Below are positions 22,394 through 30,178 of a stretch of 36,651 nucleotides of DNA, one piece after another; within the stretch, counting starts at the first letter, position 1; the number at the start of each line of letters is the position of its first letter. Below the pieces are notes generated by a model. That model was not told the origin of the DNA. It did not search any database and saw nothing but the letters and a program-made list of their open reading frames with translations. Source of the DNA: Clostridiales bacterium. GTDB taxonomy: Bacteria; Bacillota; Clostridia; Lachnospirales; WRAX01. The position numbers and the translations under genes were made by a program. The stretch spans positions 1-36,651 of the forward strand of contig JAISCI010000106.1 of NCBI GenBank assembly GCA_031265685.1, written 5' to 3'.

Positions 22394-22873
22394 CAAGCGG
22401 ACGGGCGATTCAATCAGCGCCGCCAACCTGCCGTTGGACTTGATTGCCTGAAGCGGTTCCCGCCCTGAAAACGCCCGGCCTATGTTGCGGGCGGCGAGTC
22501 CCGCGGCGTGGTATTGCTCGCTCATGCTCTCGATTTTCGCGGATTTCATGTCGGCGAACCGCCCGCAGTTTTCAATAATCTTGTCTTTCAGGTCGGACAG
22601 CCCGTCACGGACGCGCTGAAGCCGAGACGAAAGCCTAGCCGCCGCCTTTTCCAGCGCGAATTTGACCGGGTGGCCGCATTCCTCGCGAAGCGCGGCGATG
22701 TCGCTTCGGAGCGTCGCGAGTTCAGCCGCCGCTCTCGCCAGCTCTCGCTCGATGGCCGTGACGTGGCGGATAACCTCGGCCAGTTCGGGCGCTTTAACGC
22801 CGCTGCCTCGCAGGACGCCAAGCAGCTCCTTAACGAGGCTGTTCTCCAGAATCGGGGCTTCGGCGGCGTTCAT
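22391..22873 (-). CDS. DUF6674-like helical protein, truncated by amber codon
   Basis: This is a 160-residue, almost entirely helical and soluble protein. The N-terminal block (SLVKELLGVLRGSG, VIRHVTAIERELARAAAEL) and later QYHAAGLAARNIGRAFSGREPLQ match the DUF6674 family of Tn1549-type elements, which run to about 250-300 residues. Here it ends early at TAG 22393-22391. ATG 22873 overlaps the stop of a tiny upstream ORF (ATGA), so translation is probably coupled to it. Function is unknown; its place between virB4 and the wall hydrolase points to a channel-assembly helper. Confidence 0.65.
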   Translation of the reverse strand: MNAAEAPILENSLVKELLGVLRGSGVKAPELAEVIRHVTAIERELARAAAELATLRSDIAALREECGHPVKFALEKAAARLSSRLQRVRDGLSDLKDKIIENCGRFADMKSAKIESMSEQYHAAGLAARNIGRAFSGREPLQAIKSNGRLAALIESPVRL

Positions 22874-22926
22874 GGTTTGCCCGCTCCGGTCCGAGCCATG
22901 TCGCGCGCGTTTTTAATAGTTGCCAT
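22870..22926 (-). CDS. 18-residue leader ORF coupled to the DUF6674 gene
   Basis: ATG 22926 follows a strong AAGGAGGGG (22940-22932) that itself touches the virB4 stop. The reading MATIKNARDMARTGAGKP ends at TGA 22872-22870, which overlaps the next ATG as ATGA. The strong ribosome site belongs to this short ORF, while the DUF6674 start has only a weak one. It may feed ribosomes to the next gene or encode a small peptide. Confidence 0.45.
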   Translation of the reverse strand: MATIKNARDMARTGAGKP

Positions 22927-22939
22927 CGCAACCCCTCCT

Positions 22940-25378
22940 TTACTGATTCGCCCTGTATTCCAGGGGCTTCGTTGTCATAAGGTCGTAGATCTCCCCCGGC
23001 GGGAAGCGGTCCTTGAACGGGATGATGACGTCGCCGAAGAATAGCAGACCCTCGCCCGGCCCGGAGTGCGTCACGTAGCTCAGCTGCTGGCTCGAAATCC
23101 CCAGTTGCTTCGCGAGGATCGCGCGGTCGCCCGTCGCTTGGTTGAGCATATACACGAAGTCGCTGTTTTCAAAAATATTCTCAATCTCACGAGAAGCCAG
23201 CAAATCCTTCACGTTCTGTGTTATACCGGTCGGAACGCCGCCCCACTTGCGGAGCCTTTTCCAGATTTCGACAGAATATGCCGCTGTCTGCTCATCTTTT
23301 AGTAAAACATGGAATTCGTCGAAGTAAATTCTCGTCGTCCGTTTGGCGGCGCGGTTTACCGTCACCTGATTCCAGATCGCGTTCTGAAGGATCAACATTG
23401 CGATTTTCTTCAGGCCTTTTCCGAGTTCCTTGATGTCATAGCAGACGAGACGGTTCTTAATGTCAACATTGGTCCGATGATTGAAAACATTCAGAGAACC
23501 GATGACATAAATCTCCAGCGCCGTCGCGAGATGTTGCGCTTCCGGTTCGGACTGAGCGCGCAGAAGATTGTATAAATCCTCCAGCAACGGCATATTTTCT
23601 GCGCGCGGGTCAGCGAGGTAATCCCGGTAAACCAGCCGGACGCAACGGTCGATGATCGTTTTCTCGACGGGCGCGAGGCCGTCCTTGCCGCCGACGATCA
23701 ATTCGCAAAGGCTAAGCACGAAATCCGATTTCAGCGTCAACGGATCCTCGTCGTCCGAATAATCGGCGTTGATGTCCATCGGGTTGACGTACTGCGCGGA
23801 CGCGGGCGACAGCTTGACGACTTGCCCGCCAAGCCGCTGCACAAGGGGAAAATACTCGCCTTCGGGATCTACGACGGCGATATCGTCGTCCGTTATTAGG
23901 AAAACGTTGACAATTTCGCGCTTGGCCGCGAAACTCTTGCCGGAGCCGGGCGTACCCAGAAAAAGCCCGTTGGGATTTTTTAACAGTTTGCGGTCGGCCA
24001 TAATAAGGTTGTTGGACAGCGGGTTGACGCCGTAATAAAGCGCCTCGCCGCGCTGGAACAGCTCGCAAGTCGTGAACGGCACGAAAATCGCGGTGGACGA
24101 CGTGGTCAGACCGCGCCGGATTTCGATTTGGTTCAGGCCCAGCGCCAGCGAGGAGACCATCGCTTGCTCCTGCTGATAGTCAAGCCGTTTCAGCGCGCAG
24201 TTGTGCTTTTGCGCCACGCCCGCCGCCGCGAACACGTCGTTCTCAAGCTTGCGCTTGGTGGTCGCGGTGTTCACAACGATGATCGTCACGAAGAACATCC
24301 GCTCGTTTCGGCTCTGAAGGTCGTTCAGTAGCGCGGCGGCCTCTTTGCCATATGTTACTAAATCGGATGGTAAAATCTCCATGTCGTAACCGCTGCGGAC
24401 GGCTTTCTTCTGCTCGGCGATCTTCATGCTGTCAAGGTCTGACAGCTTGCGTTTGACCGTCTTTATCGCCTCGGCCTGGTCGATTGACTTAATATGGATG
24501 TTGATGGTCACAGGCGCGTCGAGGTCGAGAAAATCAGCCAGCAGACGGTCGGAAAGCTCCGGCGCGATAATCTGGACATAGGACGCAGCGCAGTAATGTT
24601 CGCCGACGCGGAACGTCCTGCCGTCGCCAAAATGAAACGACGTCGGGGCGATGGCGTCCTTTGTGGACGTCCCGGCGGACGCTATGTCGCGCCAGCCGAA
24701 CGCGAGCCGCCCGCCTCCGGGATGAAGCTGGCCGTGCAGGACTTCCAGCCGCTCCGCGCCTGTCAGCGAGCGCGCCGATACGCCGAGCGTTTTGAAGTTG
24801 CTCAGGACGTCGGCCTCCACACGCTCAAGGCGGGGTTTCGCTTCTTTCAGCGAGTCCGCTTCAATTCCGAAAGTCATGTATTTCGCCTTCACAAGCCCGT
24901 TGTTACCCTTCGCGAGCTGATTTCTCAGCATTTCCGCGTACTCGCGGCGTATGCCGCCCCACGCGTCGCTGCGGTCGGGGATATCGACGCCGCGCTGAAA
25001 CTCGGGCAGGTCAGCGCGTCGGTTGACAAAAGTCAGCTGGACGCTGACGCTGGCGTCGAAATAATTGAGCAGCCCGCACCACGCGTCGAAAATCGCGGCC
25101 TTGTCGTCGTTCTGCGCGAGATGGTACGTTATGTCGCCGAACGTCAGTGTTTTGGTGAACAGCCGGTCGGTGACGCGGCAGATGCCGTCGCGGCGCATCT
25201 CGCGGTAGGGGATCGTCTGCTGGGCGGTTCGCGGCGGCTCTGCTCTGTCGAACAGCCGTTGCTGCATTGCCGCCGAGATCGTTGGCGGAATCTTACTCGT
25301 CGGGTTTGCGCGGGCGGCGCGAGACGCGGGCTTCGCGCCGGACTGAGACGCGCGCGTTGGTTTCTGCAAAGGATTCAC
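22940..25378 (-). CDS. VirB4-type conjugation ATPase
   Basis: This is an 812-residue ATPase that powers assembly of, and transfer through, the type IV secretion channel at the inner membrane face. The C-terminal half carries Walker A GTPGSGKSF (about residue 485), Walker B/DEx RIYFDEFHVLL and downstream ITQNVKDLLAS and PGEGLLFFGDVIIPF, all typical of VirB4/TraE proteins of Gram-positive elements. The N-terminal half is the VirB4 N-domain. It overlaps prgI by 86 bp. GTG 25378 touches its ribosome site; the TTG at 25369 has better spacing from GGAAGG, so the start is uncertain by three codons. Confidence 0.93.
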   Translation of the reverse strand: MNPLQKPTRASQSGAKPASRAARANPTSKIPPTISAAMQQRLFDRAEPPRTAQQTIPYREMRRDGICRVTDRLFTKTLTFGDITYHLAQNDDKAAIFDAWCGLLNYFDASVSVQLTFVNRRADLPEFQRGVDIPDRSDAWGGIRREYAEMLRNQLAKGNNGLVKAKYMTFGIEADSLKEAKPRLERVEADVLSNFKTLGVSARSLTGAERLEVLHGQLHPGGGRLAFGWRDIASAGTSTKDAIAPTSFHFGDGRTFRVGEHYCAASYVQIIAPELSDRLLADFLDLDAPVTINIHIKSIDQAEAIKTVKRKLSDLDSMKIAEQKKAVRSGYDMEILPSDLVTYGKEAAALLNDLQSRNERMFFVTIIVVNTATTKRKLENDVFAAAGVAQKHNCALKRLDYQQEQAMVSSLALGLNQIEIRRGLTTSSTAIFVPFTTCELFQRGEALYYGVNPLSNNLIMADRKLLKNPNGLFLGTPGSGKSFAAKREIVNVFLITDDDIAVVDPEGEYFPLVQRLGGQVVKLSPASAQYVNPMDINADYSDDEDPLTLKSDFVLSLCELIVGGKDGLAPVEKTIIDRCVRLVYRDYLADPRAENMPLLEDLYNLLRAQSEPEAQHLATALEIYVIGSLNVFNHRTNVDIKNRLVCYDIKELGKGLKKIAMLILQNAIWNQVTVNRAAKRTTRIYFDEFHVLLKDEQTAAYSVEIWKRLRKWGGVPTGITQNVKDLLASREIENIFENSDFVYMLNQATGDRAILAKQLGISSQQLSYVTHSGPGEGLLFFGDVIIPFKDRFPPGEIYDLMTTKPLEYRANQ

Positions 25379-25700
25379 CTTCCTTCACGATGTAATCGTA
25401 CAAATTTTCTGACTTATATGGCCGCGCCGCAGGCCAGAACCGCGCGCGGGCAATGTTTCGCAGGACTTTCTCAGCGGGCTGGCCGTCCTTCTCGAACATC
25501 GCCAGCAGGAAAAACGGCAGCATCAGCCCGATCATCAGGAAGATCGCCGCGTCGCCGCCGATTGCGTCCTTCGCGAACAGGTAGGCCGGGACGCCAACAG
25601 CGGCGGCCAGGCCGAAGCATATCAGTTGACGTTTGGTAAGATTTAACACCAATCTCGTTTTGACTTTCGTGAGGTCTTTTGGGGCCGGGACATATGCCAC
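25293..25700 (-). CDS. prgI: PrgI-family T4SS membrane protein
   Basis: This is a 135-residue membrane protein. It starts MAYVPAPKDLTKVKTRL, has two membrane helices (residues about 28-60: LICFGLAAAVGVPAYLF, AAIFLMIGLMLPFFLLAMF) and a cytoplasmic tail with YDYIVKEGE. This is the VirB3-like PrgI family (PF12666), always found before virB4, as here. The start is GTG 25700. Its ribosome site is about 35 nt upstream with a hairpin between (see 25707-25742). The 3' end overlaps virB4 by 86 bp in another frame. Confidence 0.9.
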   Translation of the reverse strand: MAYVPAPKDLTKVKTRLVLNLTKRQLICFGLAAAVGVPAYLFAKDAIGGDAAIFLMIGLMLPFFLLAMFEKDGQPAEKVLRNIARARFWPAARPYKSENLYDYIVKEGESFAETNARVSVRREARVSRRPRKPDE

Positions 25701-25706
25701 ATGTCC

Positions 25707-25742
25707 GGAAAACGCCGGATTTGCGGCGTTTCCTTCCCTCCT
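25707..25742 (-). promoter_or_regulatory. hairpin between ribosome site and start of prgI
   Basis: On the minus strand AAGGAGGG (about 25742-25735) is followed by a stem 25733-25724 with 25717-25707 (one bulge), then six bases and GTG 25700. Folding the stem brings the ribosome site to about 8 nt from the start, a normal spacing. Structure-dependent initiation is an inference. Confidence 0.5.
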
Positions 25743-25766
25743 TTCCCGCCTGATATAGGCGCGCCG

Positions 25767-27689
25767 CTATCCCCGCCGCGCCTCAGCCGCCGCGATGCTG
25801 CCGAGGACATAAGCCACGCATGGGATCGCGACGCTGTTGCCCAGCATCTGGTAACGGCGCGTGTCGCTGATTTCTTTCCCGTCGTGGCCAAGCGCCGTCC
25901 AGCCGTCCGGGAAACCTTGGAGGCGTTCACATTCCGTCGGCGTCAGGCGGCGGACGATGTAGCCCGCGCGAACCGGGTTCATGAAATTGAGCGACCATCC
26001 CGGATTGTTCTTCGCCTGAAGCGTGCCGGAGCAATCGCCGGCTTCCTTGAAATTACGGCAGTCCACCGCGGCTACCATATGATGGTCGCCCTCTGTCAGC
26101 GTGGGCGCGGGGCCGCCCGGTTCGCCGACGCCAAGGCCGTTGCCGCAGCCTCCGTTGTTGTGGCGCGTAGCGCGGTCGTGGATCGGGATGGGTTCCCCGG
26201 CGGCGACATTCTGAACGTCCGAAGCGTTCAGGGTAAAAGCGAGGTTTTCGCTGACGCCGTTTCCGTTCGGCCCATTGCGGTCTTGGCGGCCAACCATATT
26301 CCCAGCGAGAGCGTAGGCCACGCACAAATCCGGCTCCGACGCCATTCCGGCGGGTCGTGACAGGCCCGCGCCCGACGCGCACAGCGTGCCCGCCACGTCC
26401 GGATGCGCCACAAGCGGAGCGTTGCGCCCGGTGGCGTTCGAGTTGGTGTTCAGCGTATAAGCCGTTTCGGAAACGCTGACGCGGCCGACTTGGTTTTGGT
26501 GAACGCCCATCGCGACGACGTTCGGCCCGCCGTCGGCGTTGGGACTGAGGAAGTTTGCTTGGATCCGCAAACTTCCGTCATCACCGCGAGCGGTCAATGT
26601 CCGGGCGATATCCGGCTCGCAAACGCACGGCGCGTTGAACCCGCAAGCGACCGCTTTGAGCGTCGGCGAAACGTCCTCACTGTAACCAATGCTCCGAGCT
26701 TTCGCGCTCGCGCCGCCGCAAAACGCGCCTACGGGCTGGCTTGCGGCGTCTTGAAAAACGAGGCCGCCCGGATTTCTGCCGCCGGAGCCGTCCGCGCCGG
26801 CCAAAGTCGGCGACGTTCCGCACCCGTCGAAAACGCGGCGCTGCTGATTATCCCACGGGTTAAGGCAGTTAGCCGCGGCATAGCCATGTCCGCCGCCGTT
26901 CCCGCCGTAAAGCGCCGGCCAAGCGTCATCGTAGATTCGGCGGCTTTGGACATCCCAAGGCGTCAGGCGCCCGTCCCGCACTGCGCTTCCAACGCCTCTT
27001 TCAGCAGCGGCGGCAGCTCCTTGCCGCGCTTGGCCGCGCGCCGTAAGATGCCTTCGCAAGCCGTCCTCGACAAAGAGTATCTCGCCGGGGCAGCCGGCTC
27101 CAAAACTTGCGACAAGAAAGATTCGGCGGCGACGCTGGGGGACTCCCCAAAGACAGGCGTTGAGCAGCCGCCAAGCGATATCAGCTCGACCGCTTCGCGC
27201 CAATCCGGCGTTTGCCCAGTTTCCTGAATCAGGAACTGGAACCTCGGTTTTTGTGAACGCCTCAAGCACGGCGCGAAAATCACTCCCGCGCGGGTTTCCT
27301 GAGCTGAGCGCGCCTGGCACGTTTTCCCACACGGCGTACCTTGGGTAGTTGCCATTCGTTTCCTCCCTCATTTCGTCGATTATCCTGATCGCCTCGTAAA
27401 ACAGTCCGCTTCGCGAACCGCCCATGCCAGCCCGCTTTCCCGCTGTTGACAGATCTTGGCATGGCGAGCCGAAGGTGATAATGTCCACGGGCGGCAGTTT
27501 CGCGCCGTCAAGCTTCGTTAGGTCGCCGACGTGCGCCATTTCCATAAAATGTCGCTTTGTGACGGACACCGCCTGAGGCAGGATTTCGCTCGCCCACAGC
27601 GGCTTGATCCCAAAAAAGGAACCGGCGAAGGGAAATCCGCCGATTCCGTCGAATAACGAGCCGAGCGTCAAAGAACCTTGATTTTCCAT
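25767..27689 (-). CDS. DNA cytosine-5 methyltransferase, orphan, with repeated recognition region
   Basis: This is a 640-residue protein that methylates cytosine C5 in DNA. Motif I SLFDGIGGFPFA, IV GSPCQDLS (catalytic Cys), VI ENVPGAL, VIII QRRRRIFLV, IX RRLTPTECERLQGFP and X YQMLGNSV are all present. The region between VIII and IX is very long (about 380 residues) and holds eight Thr-Leu modules plus a duplicated PWD-Q-RR-D motif. No restriction enzyme is next to it, so it is probably for anti-restriction or regulation. ATG 27689 is chosen for AAAGGGAA upstream; GTG 27707, overlapping the previous stop as GTGA, is the alternative. The stop is TAG. Confidence 0.9.
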   Translation of the reverse strand: MENQGSLTLGSLFDGIGGFPFAGSFFGIKPLWASEILPQAVSVTKRHFMEMAHVGDLTKLDGAKLPPVDIITFGSPCQDLSTAGKRAGMGGSRSGLFYEAIRIIDEMREETNGNYPRYAVWENVPGALSSGNPRGSDFRAVLEAFTKTEVPVPDSGNWANAGLARSGRADIAWRLLNACLWGVPQRRRRIFLVASFGAGCPGEILFVEDGLRRHLTARGQARQGAAAAAERGVGSAVRDGRLTPWDVQSRRIYDDAWPALYGGNGGGHGYAAANCLNPWDNQQRRVFDGCGTSPTLAGADGSGGRNPGGLVFQDAASQPVGAFCGGASAKARSIGYSEDVSPTLKAVACGFNAPCVCEPDIARTLTARGDDGSLRIQANFLSPNADGGPNVVAMGVHQNQVGRVSVSETAYTLNTNSNATGRNAPLVAHPDVAGTLCASGAGLSRPAGMASEPDLCVAYALAGNMVGRQDRNGPNGNGVSENLAFTLNASDVQNVAAGEPIPIHDRATRHNNGGCGNGLGVGEPGGPAPTLTEGDHHMVAAVDCRNFKEAGDCSGTLQAKNNPGWSLNFMNPVRAGYIVRRLTPTECERLQGFPDGWTALGHDGKEISDTRRYQMLGNSVAIPCVAYVLGSIAAAEARRG

Positions 27690-27703
27690 CAGCTGATTCC
27701 CTT

Positions 27704-28609
27704 TCACAGTTCGGCGGCGTCGTTTGCGCGGCTTTTATCGCGCGTCGGCGCGGGTGGGCGCGAACGCCGTTCCCGCTCCGCCTTGTCCATCGCCGCCAGT
27801 ACGGACACATAGCCTGATTTCCGAGCGCGCTCGGGCGCGCGCGCTTTCGCGGGCGCGTCGCCGGCAAGCTCATACCCGTCGTTTGCCAAAACGCGCTCCC
27901 GATCACCAAAAACGGCGACGAAATTAGTGTCGGGCCGGGCGCGAAGCCGTTCGACAAGTTCTTCCGGCGTGGGTTCGGCCTGATACTCAGCAAGCTCGGC
28001 GTCTAGCTTTTCCGCGAGCAGTTCACGCGGCGTTTTTACCGGCTGCGGCGGATTCTCGAAAGACGCGGGCGGCATCGCGAAATTGAGCGACGGGAGCCCC
28101 AGCCGCTGCCTGAACTCCGGCTCGGTATCGACGAAAAACTTTCCGCCGTCGGACGTCCAAGGCACGATGTAAAGTTCCTCGCCGCCGCCTATCGGGATTT
28201 CGCGCTGTTCAAGCCCCTCGCCGAACCCGTCGCTCAGCTGCCCGGCCCACCAGTCTTTCAAATCAGCCATTTCATCGGCGGTCAGCGGCTCGGACGCTTC
28301 GACCGTCGCTTCAAAATAAAGCTCGGCTTCGAAAAGCTCAACCGCCGGAAATACTGACAGAATCTTCCCCCGAAGCCCGACCGGGACATATTCCGCCAGC
28401 CCGCGAACTTTGTCCAGACGGTCGCGTTCGCGCCGCATGGTCAGCTCAATGGCGTCCATGTGTTCCCATGCCTCGTCATGCCCGATTCGATAACGGTCGT
28501 CGTAGAGATCGTACATGCCGTACTCGCCGTTCCGCTCCTCGTCGTGCGGGTTATGGCGGTAGAATTCCAGTGGGCTGTAGAGCTTTTCGTATATCGCGCT
28601 GCCGCTCAT
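27704..28609 (-). CDS. ICE accessory protein with SDGFGEG-QREI motif
   Basis: This is a 301-residue soluble protein. It opens with IYEKLYSPLEFY and has a central DWWAGQLSDGFGEGLEQREI block seen in conserved hypotheticals of Tn1549-type elements. The second half contains FVAVFGDRERVLANDGYEL and a YVSVLAAMDKAERERRS motif near the end, shared in outline with the protein at 6318-8147. Function is unknown. ATG 28609 overlaps the spoVG-like stop (ATGA), and GAGG in the end of that gene serves as ribosome site. It ends in a charged tail closing with AAEL. Confidence 0.65.
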   Translation of the reverse strand: MSGSAIYEKLYSPLEFYRHNPHDEERNGEYGMYDLYDDRYRIGHDEAWEHMDAIELTMRRERDRLDKVRGLAEYVPVGLRGKILSVFPAVELFEAELYFEATVEASEPLTADEMADLKDWWAGQLSDGFGEGLEQREIPIGGGEELYIVPWTSDGGKFFVDTEPEFRQRLGLPSLNFAMPPASFENPPQPVKTPRELLAEKLDAELAEYQAEPTPEELVERLRARPDTNFVAVFGDRERVLANDGYELAGDAPAKARAPERARKSGYVSVLAAMDKAERERRSRPPAPTRDKSRANDAAEL

Positions 28610-29010
28610 AATTCGGCCTCGTCTTTACGCTTAGCCGTCCGCTCCGGCGAGGGGCGCTCGGCGGCGGCCTTCGCGCCCTCGCGTAACTTGTCCGCCAGCG
28701 ACTCCCGCGCGGCGGCGTACTCGCTCAAAACGGCCTCGTTCAGCGCCTTGCGGCCTTCGGACGTGACCGGGTGGAAAACATCGTGATATTCGCCGTTTTT
28801 GTCCTTTGACTGCGGCATCGACACAAACAGCCCGTTCTTGCCGTTTACGACGGAAATCCCGTGAACGCCGAACGCGCCCTCGATGGCGACGCTGGCGAAC
28901 GCGGCGACGCTGCCCTTCGGCTCCGCGACCGGGTACGCCCGGATTTCGAGGCTCAGAGGCCGCAAATCGTCGGTCTCGGAATTTCTGGCGAAAATTGTGA
29001 CTTTACCCAT
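28606..29010 (-). CDS. SpoVG-family protein
   Basis: This is a 134-residue protein. The SpoVG core is clear: VAAFASVAIEGAFGVHGISVVNGKNGLFVSMPQ, then YHDVFHPVTSEGRKALNEAVL. Chromosomal SpoVG proteins bind DNA/RNA and affect division and gene expression; element-borne copies have no proven role. This copy has an added C-terminal charged tail (about 30 residues). ATG 29010 is chosen since GGAG lies 8 nt upstream. It follows a terminator-like hairpin (29053-29080), so it may begin a separate transcript, and it is coupled to the next gene. Confidence 0.85.
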   Translation of the reverse strand: MGKVTIFARNSETDDLRPLSLEIRAYPVAEPKGSVAAFASVAIEGAFGVHGISVVNGKNGLFVSMPQSKDKNGEYHDVFHPVTSEGRKALNEAVLSEYAAARESLADKLREGAKAAAERPSPERTAKRKDEAEL

Positions 29011-29052
29011 TGACAAGTCTCCAATCGGTGTTAAGATAGTAGTAGAAGAAAT

Positions 29053-29080
29053 AGGCGCGGCAAAAACTGTCGCCGCGCCT
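29053..29080 (-). terminator. terminator after the virB6-like gene
   Basis: A perfect 9-bp GC-rich stem (29072-29080 with 29053-29061) with a 10-nt loop begins 10 nt after the stop at 29090. It is followed on the minus strand by the T-rich ATTTCTTCT. A reasonable intrinsic terminator or attenuator. Confidence 0.65.
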
Positions 29081-29089
29081 TGCCGAAAT

Positions 29090-29959
29090 TTAGTGAGCGT
29101 TAAAAACGCTCTTCGCCAGCGACCCTGTTTTGAACAGGGCGAAGCAAAGCAGGACTGTATAGCCCGCCGTCGTCCAGATCGCGGCGTGGGCGTTGTCGGC
29201 GTTTGGGATATTCTGCGCCAGCGCGGCGTAAATCGCGACGCAGACCATGATCAAAAATCCCTGAAACGCGACCGCGAACAGGGATTTAAGGTAATTGTTT
29301 CCCATTTGCCCCCACTCGCGGTTGGCCATCGTCGCCAGCGGGATGGGCGCGAGCGAGACGGTGAGGTAAATCTCGATCATCCGCCCGAATATGACGACAA
29401 AAATACAGATTGTCATGGCCTGAAGGCAGAGGCCGACGATGAAAGTTTCGAGCCACAGCCCCATAAGTTCCCAGACGCCCATCGCCTGAAGCTGGGCCTC
29501 AAGCCCCACCAGCGCGTCGCCCGCGCCGATGTCGAGGCTGCCGGTGATAACGCCCGCGCTTTGGTTGACGACGCTTTGCGCTAAGCCGAAAACGCCGATG
29601 ATTATGTCGAACGCGTGCGTCAGTATATAGACGGCGATGAATGTTTTCACGATCCACTTGTAGATGGACATGGTGTCGAAATCGCGCATGTTGTTGCGCT
29701 CCATCACCATCTGGATCAGCTCGTATGTGACGACGAACGTGAGGATGATACCGGCGATCGGAAGGATTACAGTATCGGACAGGGCTTTGACCATGCTGAA
29801 GATGTTGGAATCCCACGCGTCGGGCGGTTTGCCGACGTTGGCGGCGATATCGCCGATTTGGTAGTTGATGGAGTCGAACATGCCTTGGAATTTTTCGAGG
29901 ATGGCGTCGATTAGCCCCTGCTTCAGCCAGTCTTCAATTAAACCGTTCAGCCAGTCCAT
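29090..29959 (-). CDS. VirB6/TrbL-type channel protein, CD1112 family
   Basis: This is a 289-residue polytopic membrane protein with five or six membrane helices (for example TVILPIAGIILTFVVTYELI, WIVKTFIAVYILTHAFDIIIG, CLQAMTICIFVVIF, SLFAVAFQGFLIMVCVAIYA). The N-terminal amphipathic part WLNGLIEDWLKQGLIDAI and the block RMIEIYLTVSLAPIPLATMA are typical of the CD1112 family. It forms part of the inner-membrane pore. No ribosome site precedes ATG 29959, which lies 3 nt after the Maff2 stop, so it probably depends on coupling. Confidence 0.9.
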   Translation of the reverse strand: MDWLNGLIEDWLKQGLIDAILEKFQGMFDSINYQIGDIAANVGKPPDAWDSNIFSMVKALSDTVILPIAGIILTFVVTYELIQMVMERNNMRDFDTMSIYKWIVKTFIAVYILTHAFDIIIGVFGLAQSVVNQSAGVITGSLDIGAGDALVGLEAQLQAMGVWELMGLWLETFIVGLCLQAMTICIFVVIFGRMIEIYLTVSLAPIPLATMANREWGQMGNNYLKSLFAVAFQGFLIMVCVAIYAALAQNIPNADNAHAAIWTTAGYTVLLCFALFKTGSLAKSVFNAH

Positions 29960-29962
29960 GAT

Positions 29963-30178
29963 TTAGTTGAAGATGTCAGCTAATAACGGGATGAGCTGGA
30001 GACCAAGCAATATTATGCCAGCTCCGCTCATGAGTTGCTTGATGCCCTGCGATTTCGCGCCGGGGTTATCGCTTCCATAACCTTCCAAAAGATTCACGAC
30101 GCCCCAGACGCCGAGGCCCGCGCCGATGGCCGTGACTAACAAAGAGAGTGTGTTGACCGCTTCTCCGAAGAACGCCAT
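29963..30178 (-). CDS. Maff2-family small membrane protein (VirB2-like)
   Basis: This is a 71-residue protein with two membrane helices (TLSLLVTAIGAGLGVWGVVNLL and LMSGAGIILLGLQLIPLLADIF) separated by EGYGSDNPGAKSQGIKQ. This is the Maff2 pattern; its size and topology resemble VirB2 pilins. It lies in the normal place between virD4 and virB6. AAAGGAG in the end of virD4 lies 7 nt before ATG 30178, and the two genes share one base (TAATG). Confidence 0.9.
   Translation of the reverse strand: MAFFGEAVNTLSLLVTAIGAGLGVWGVVNLLEGYGSDNPGAKSQGIKQLMSGAGIILLGLQLIPLLADIFN

Noticed and set aside
27689-27707. GTG 27707 as start of the C5 methyltransferase
   Set aside because: It overlaps the previous stop (GTGA) and could be coupled, but it has no ribosome site while ATG 27689 has AAAGGGAA at good spacing. 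Not fully excluded.
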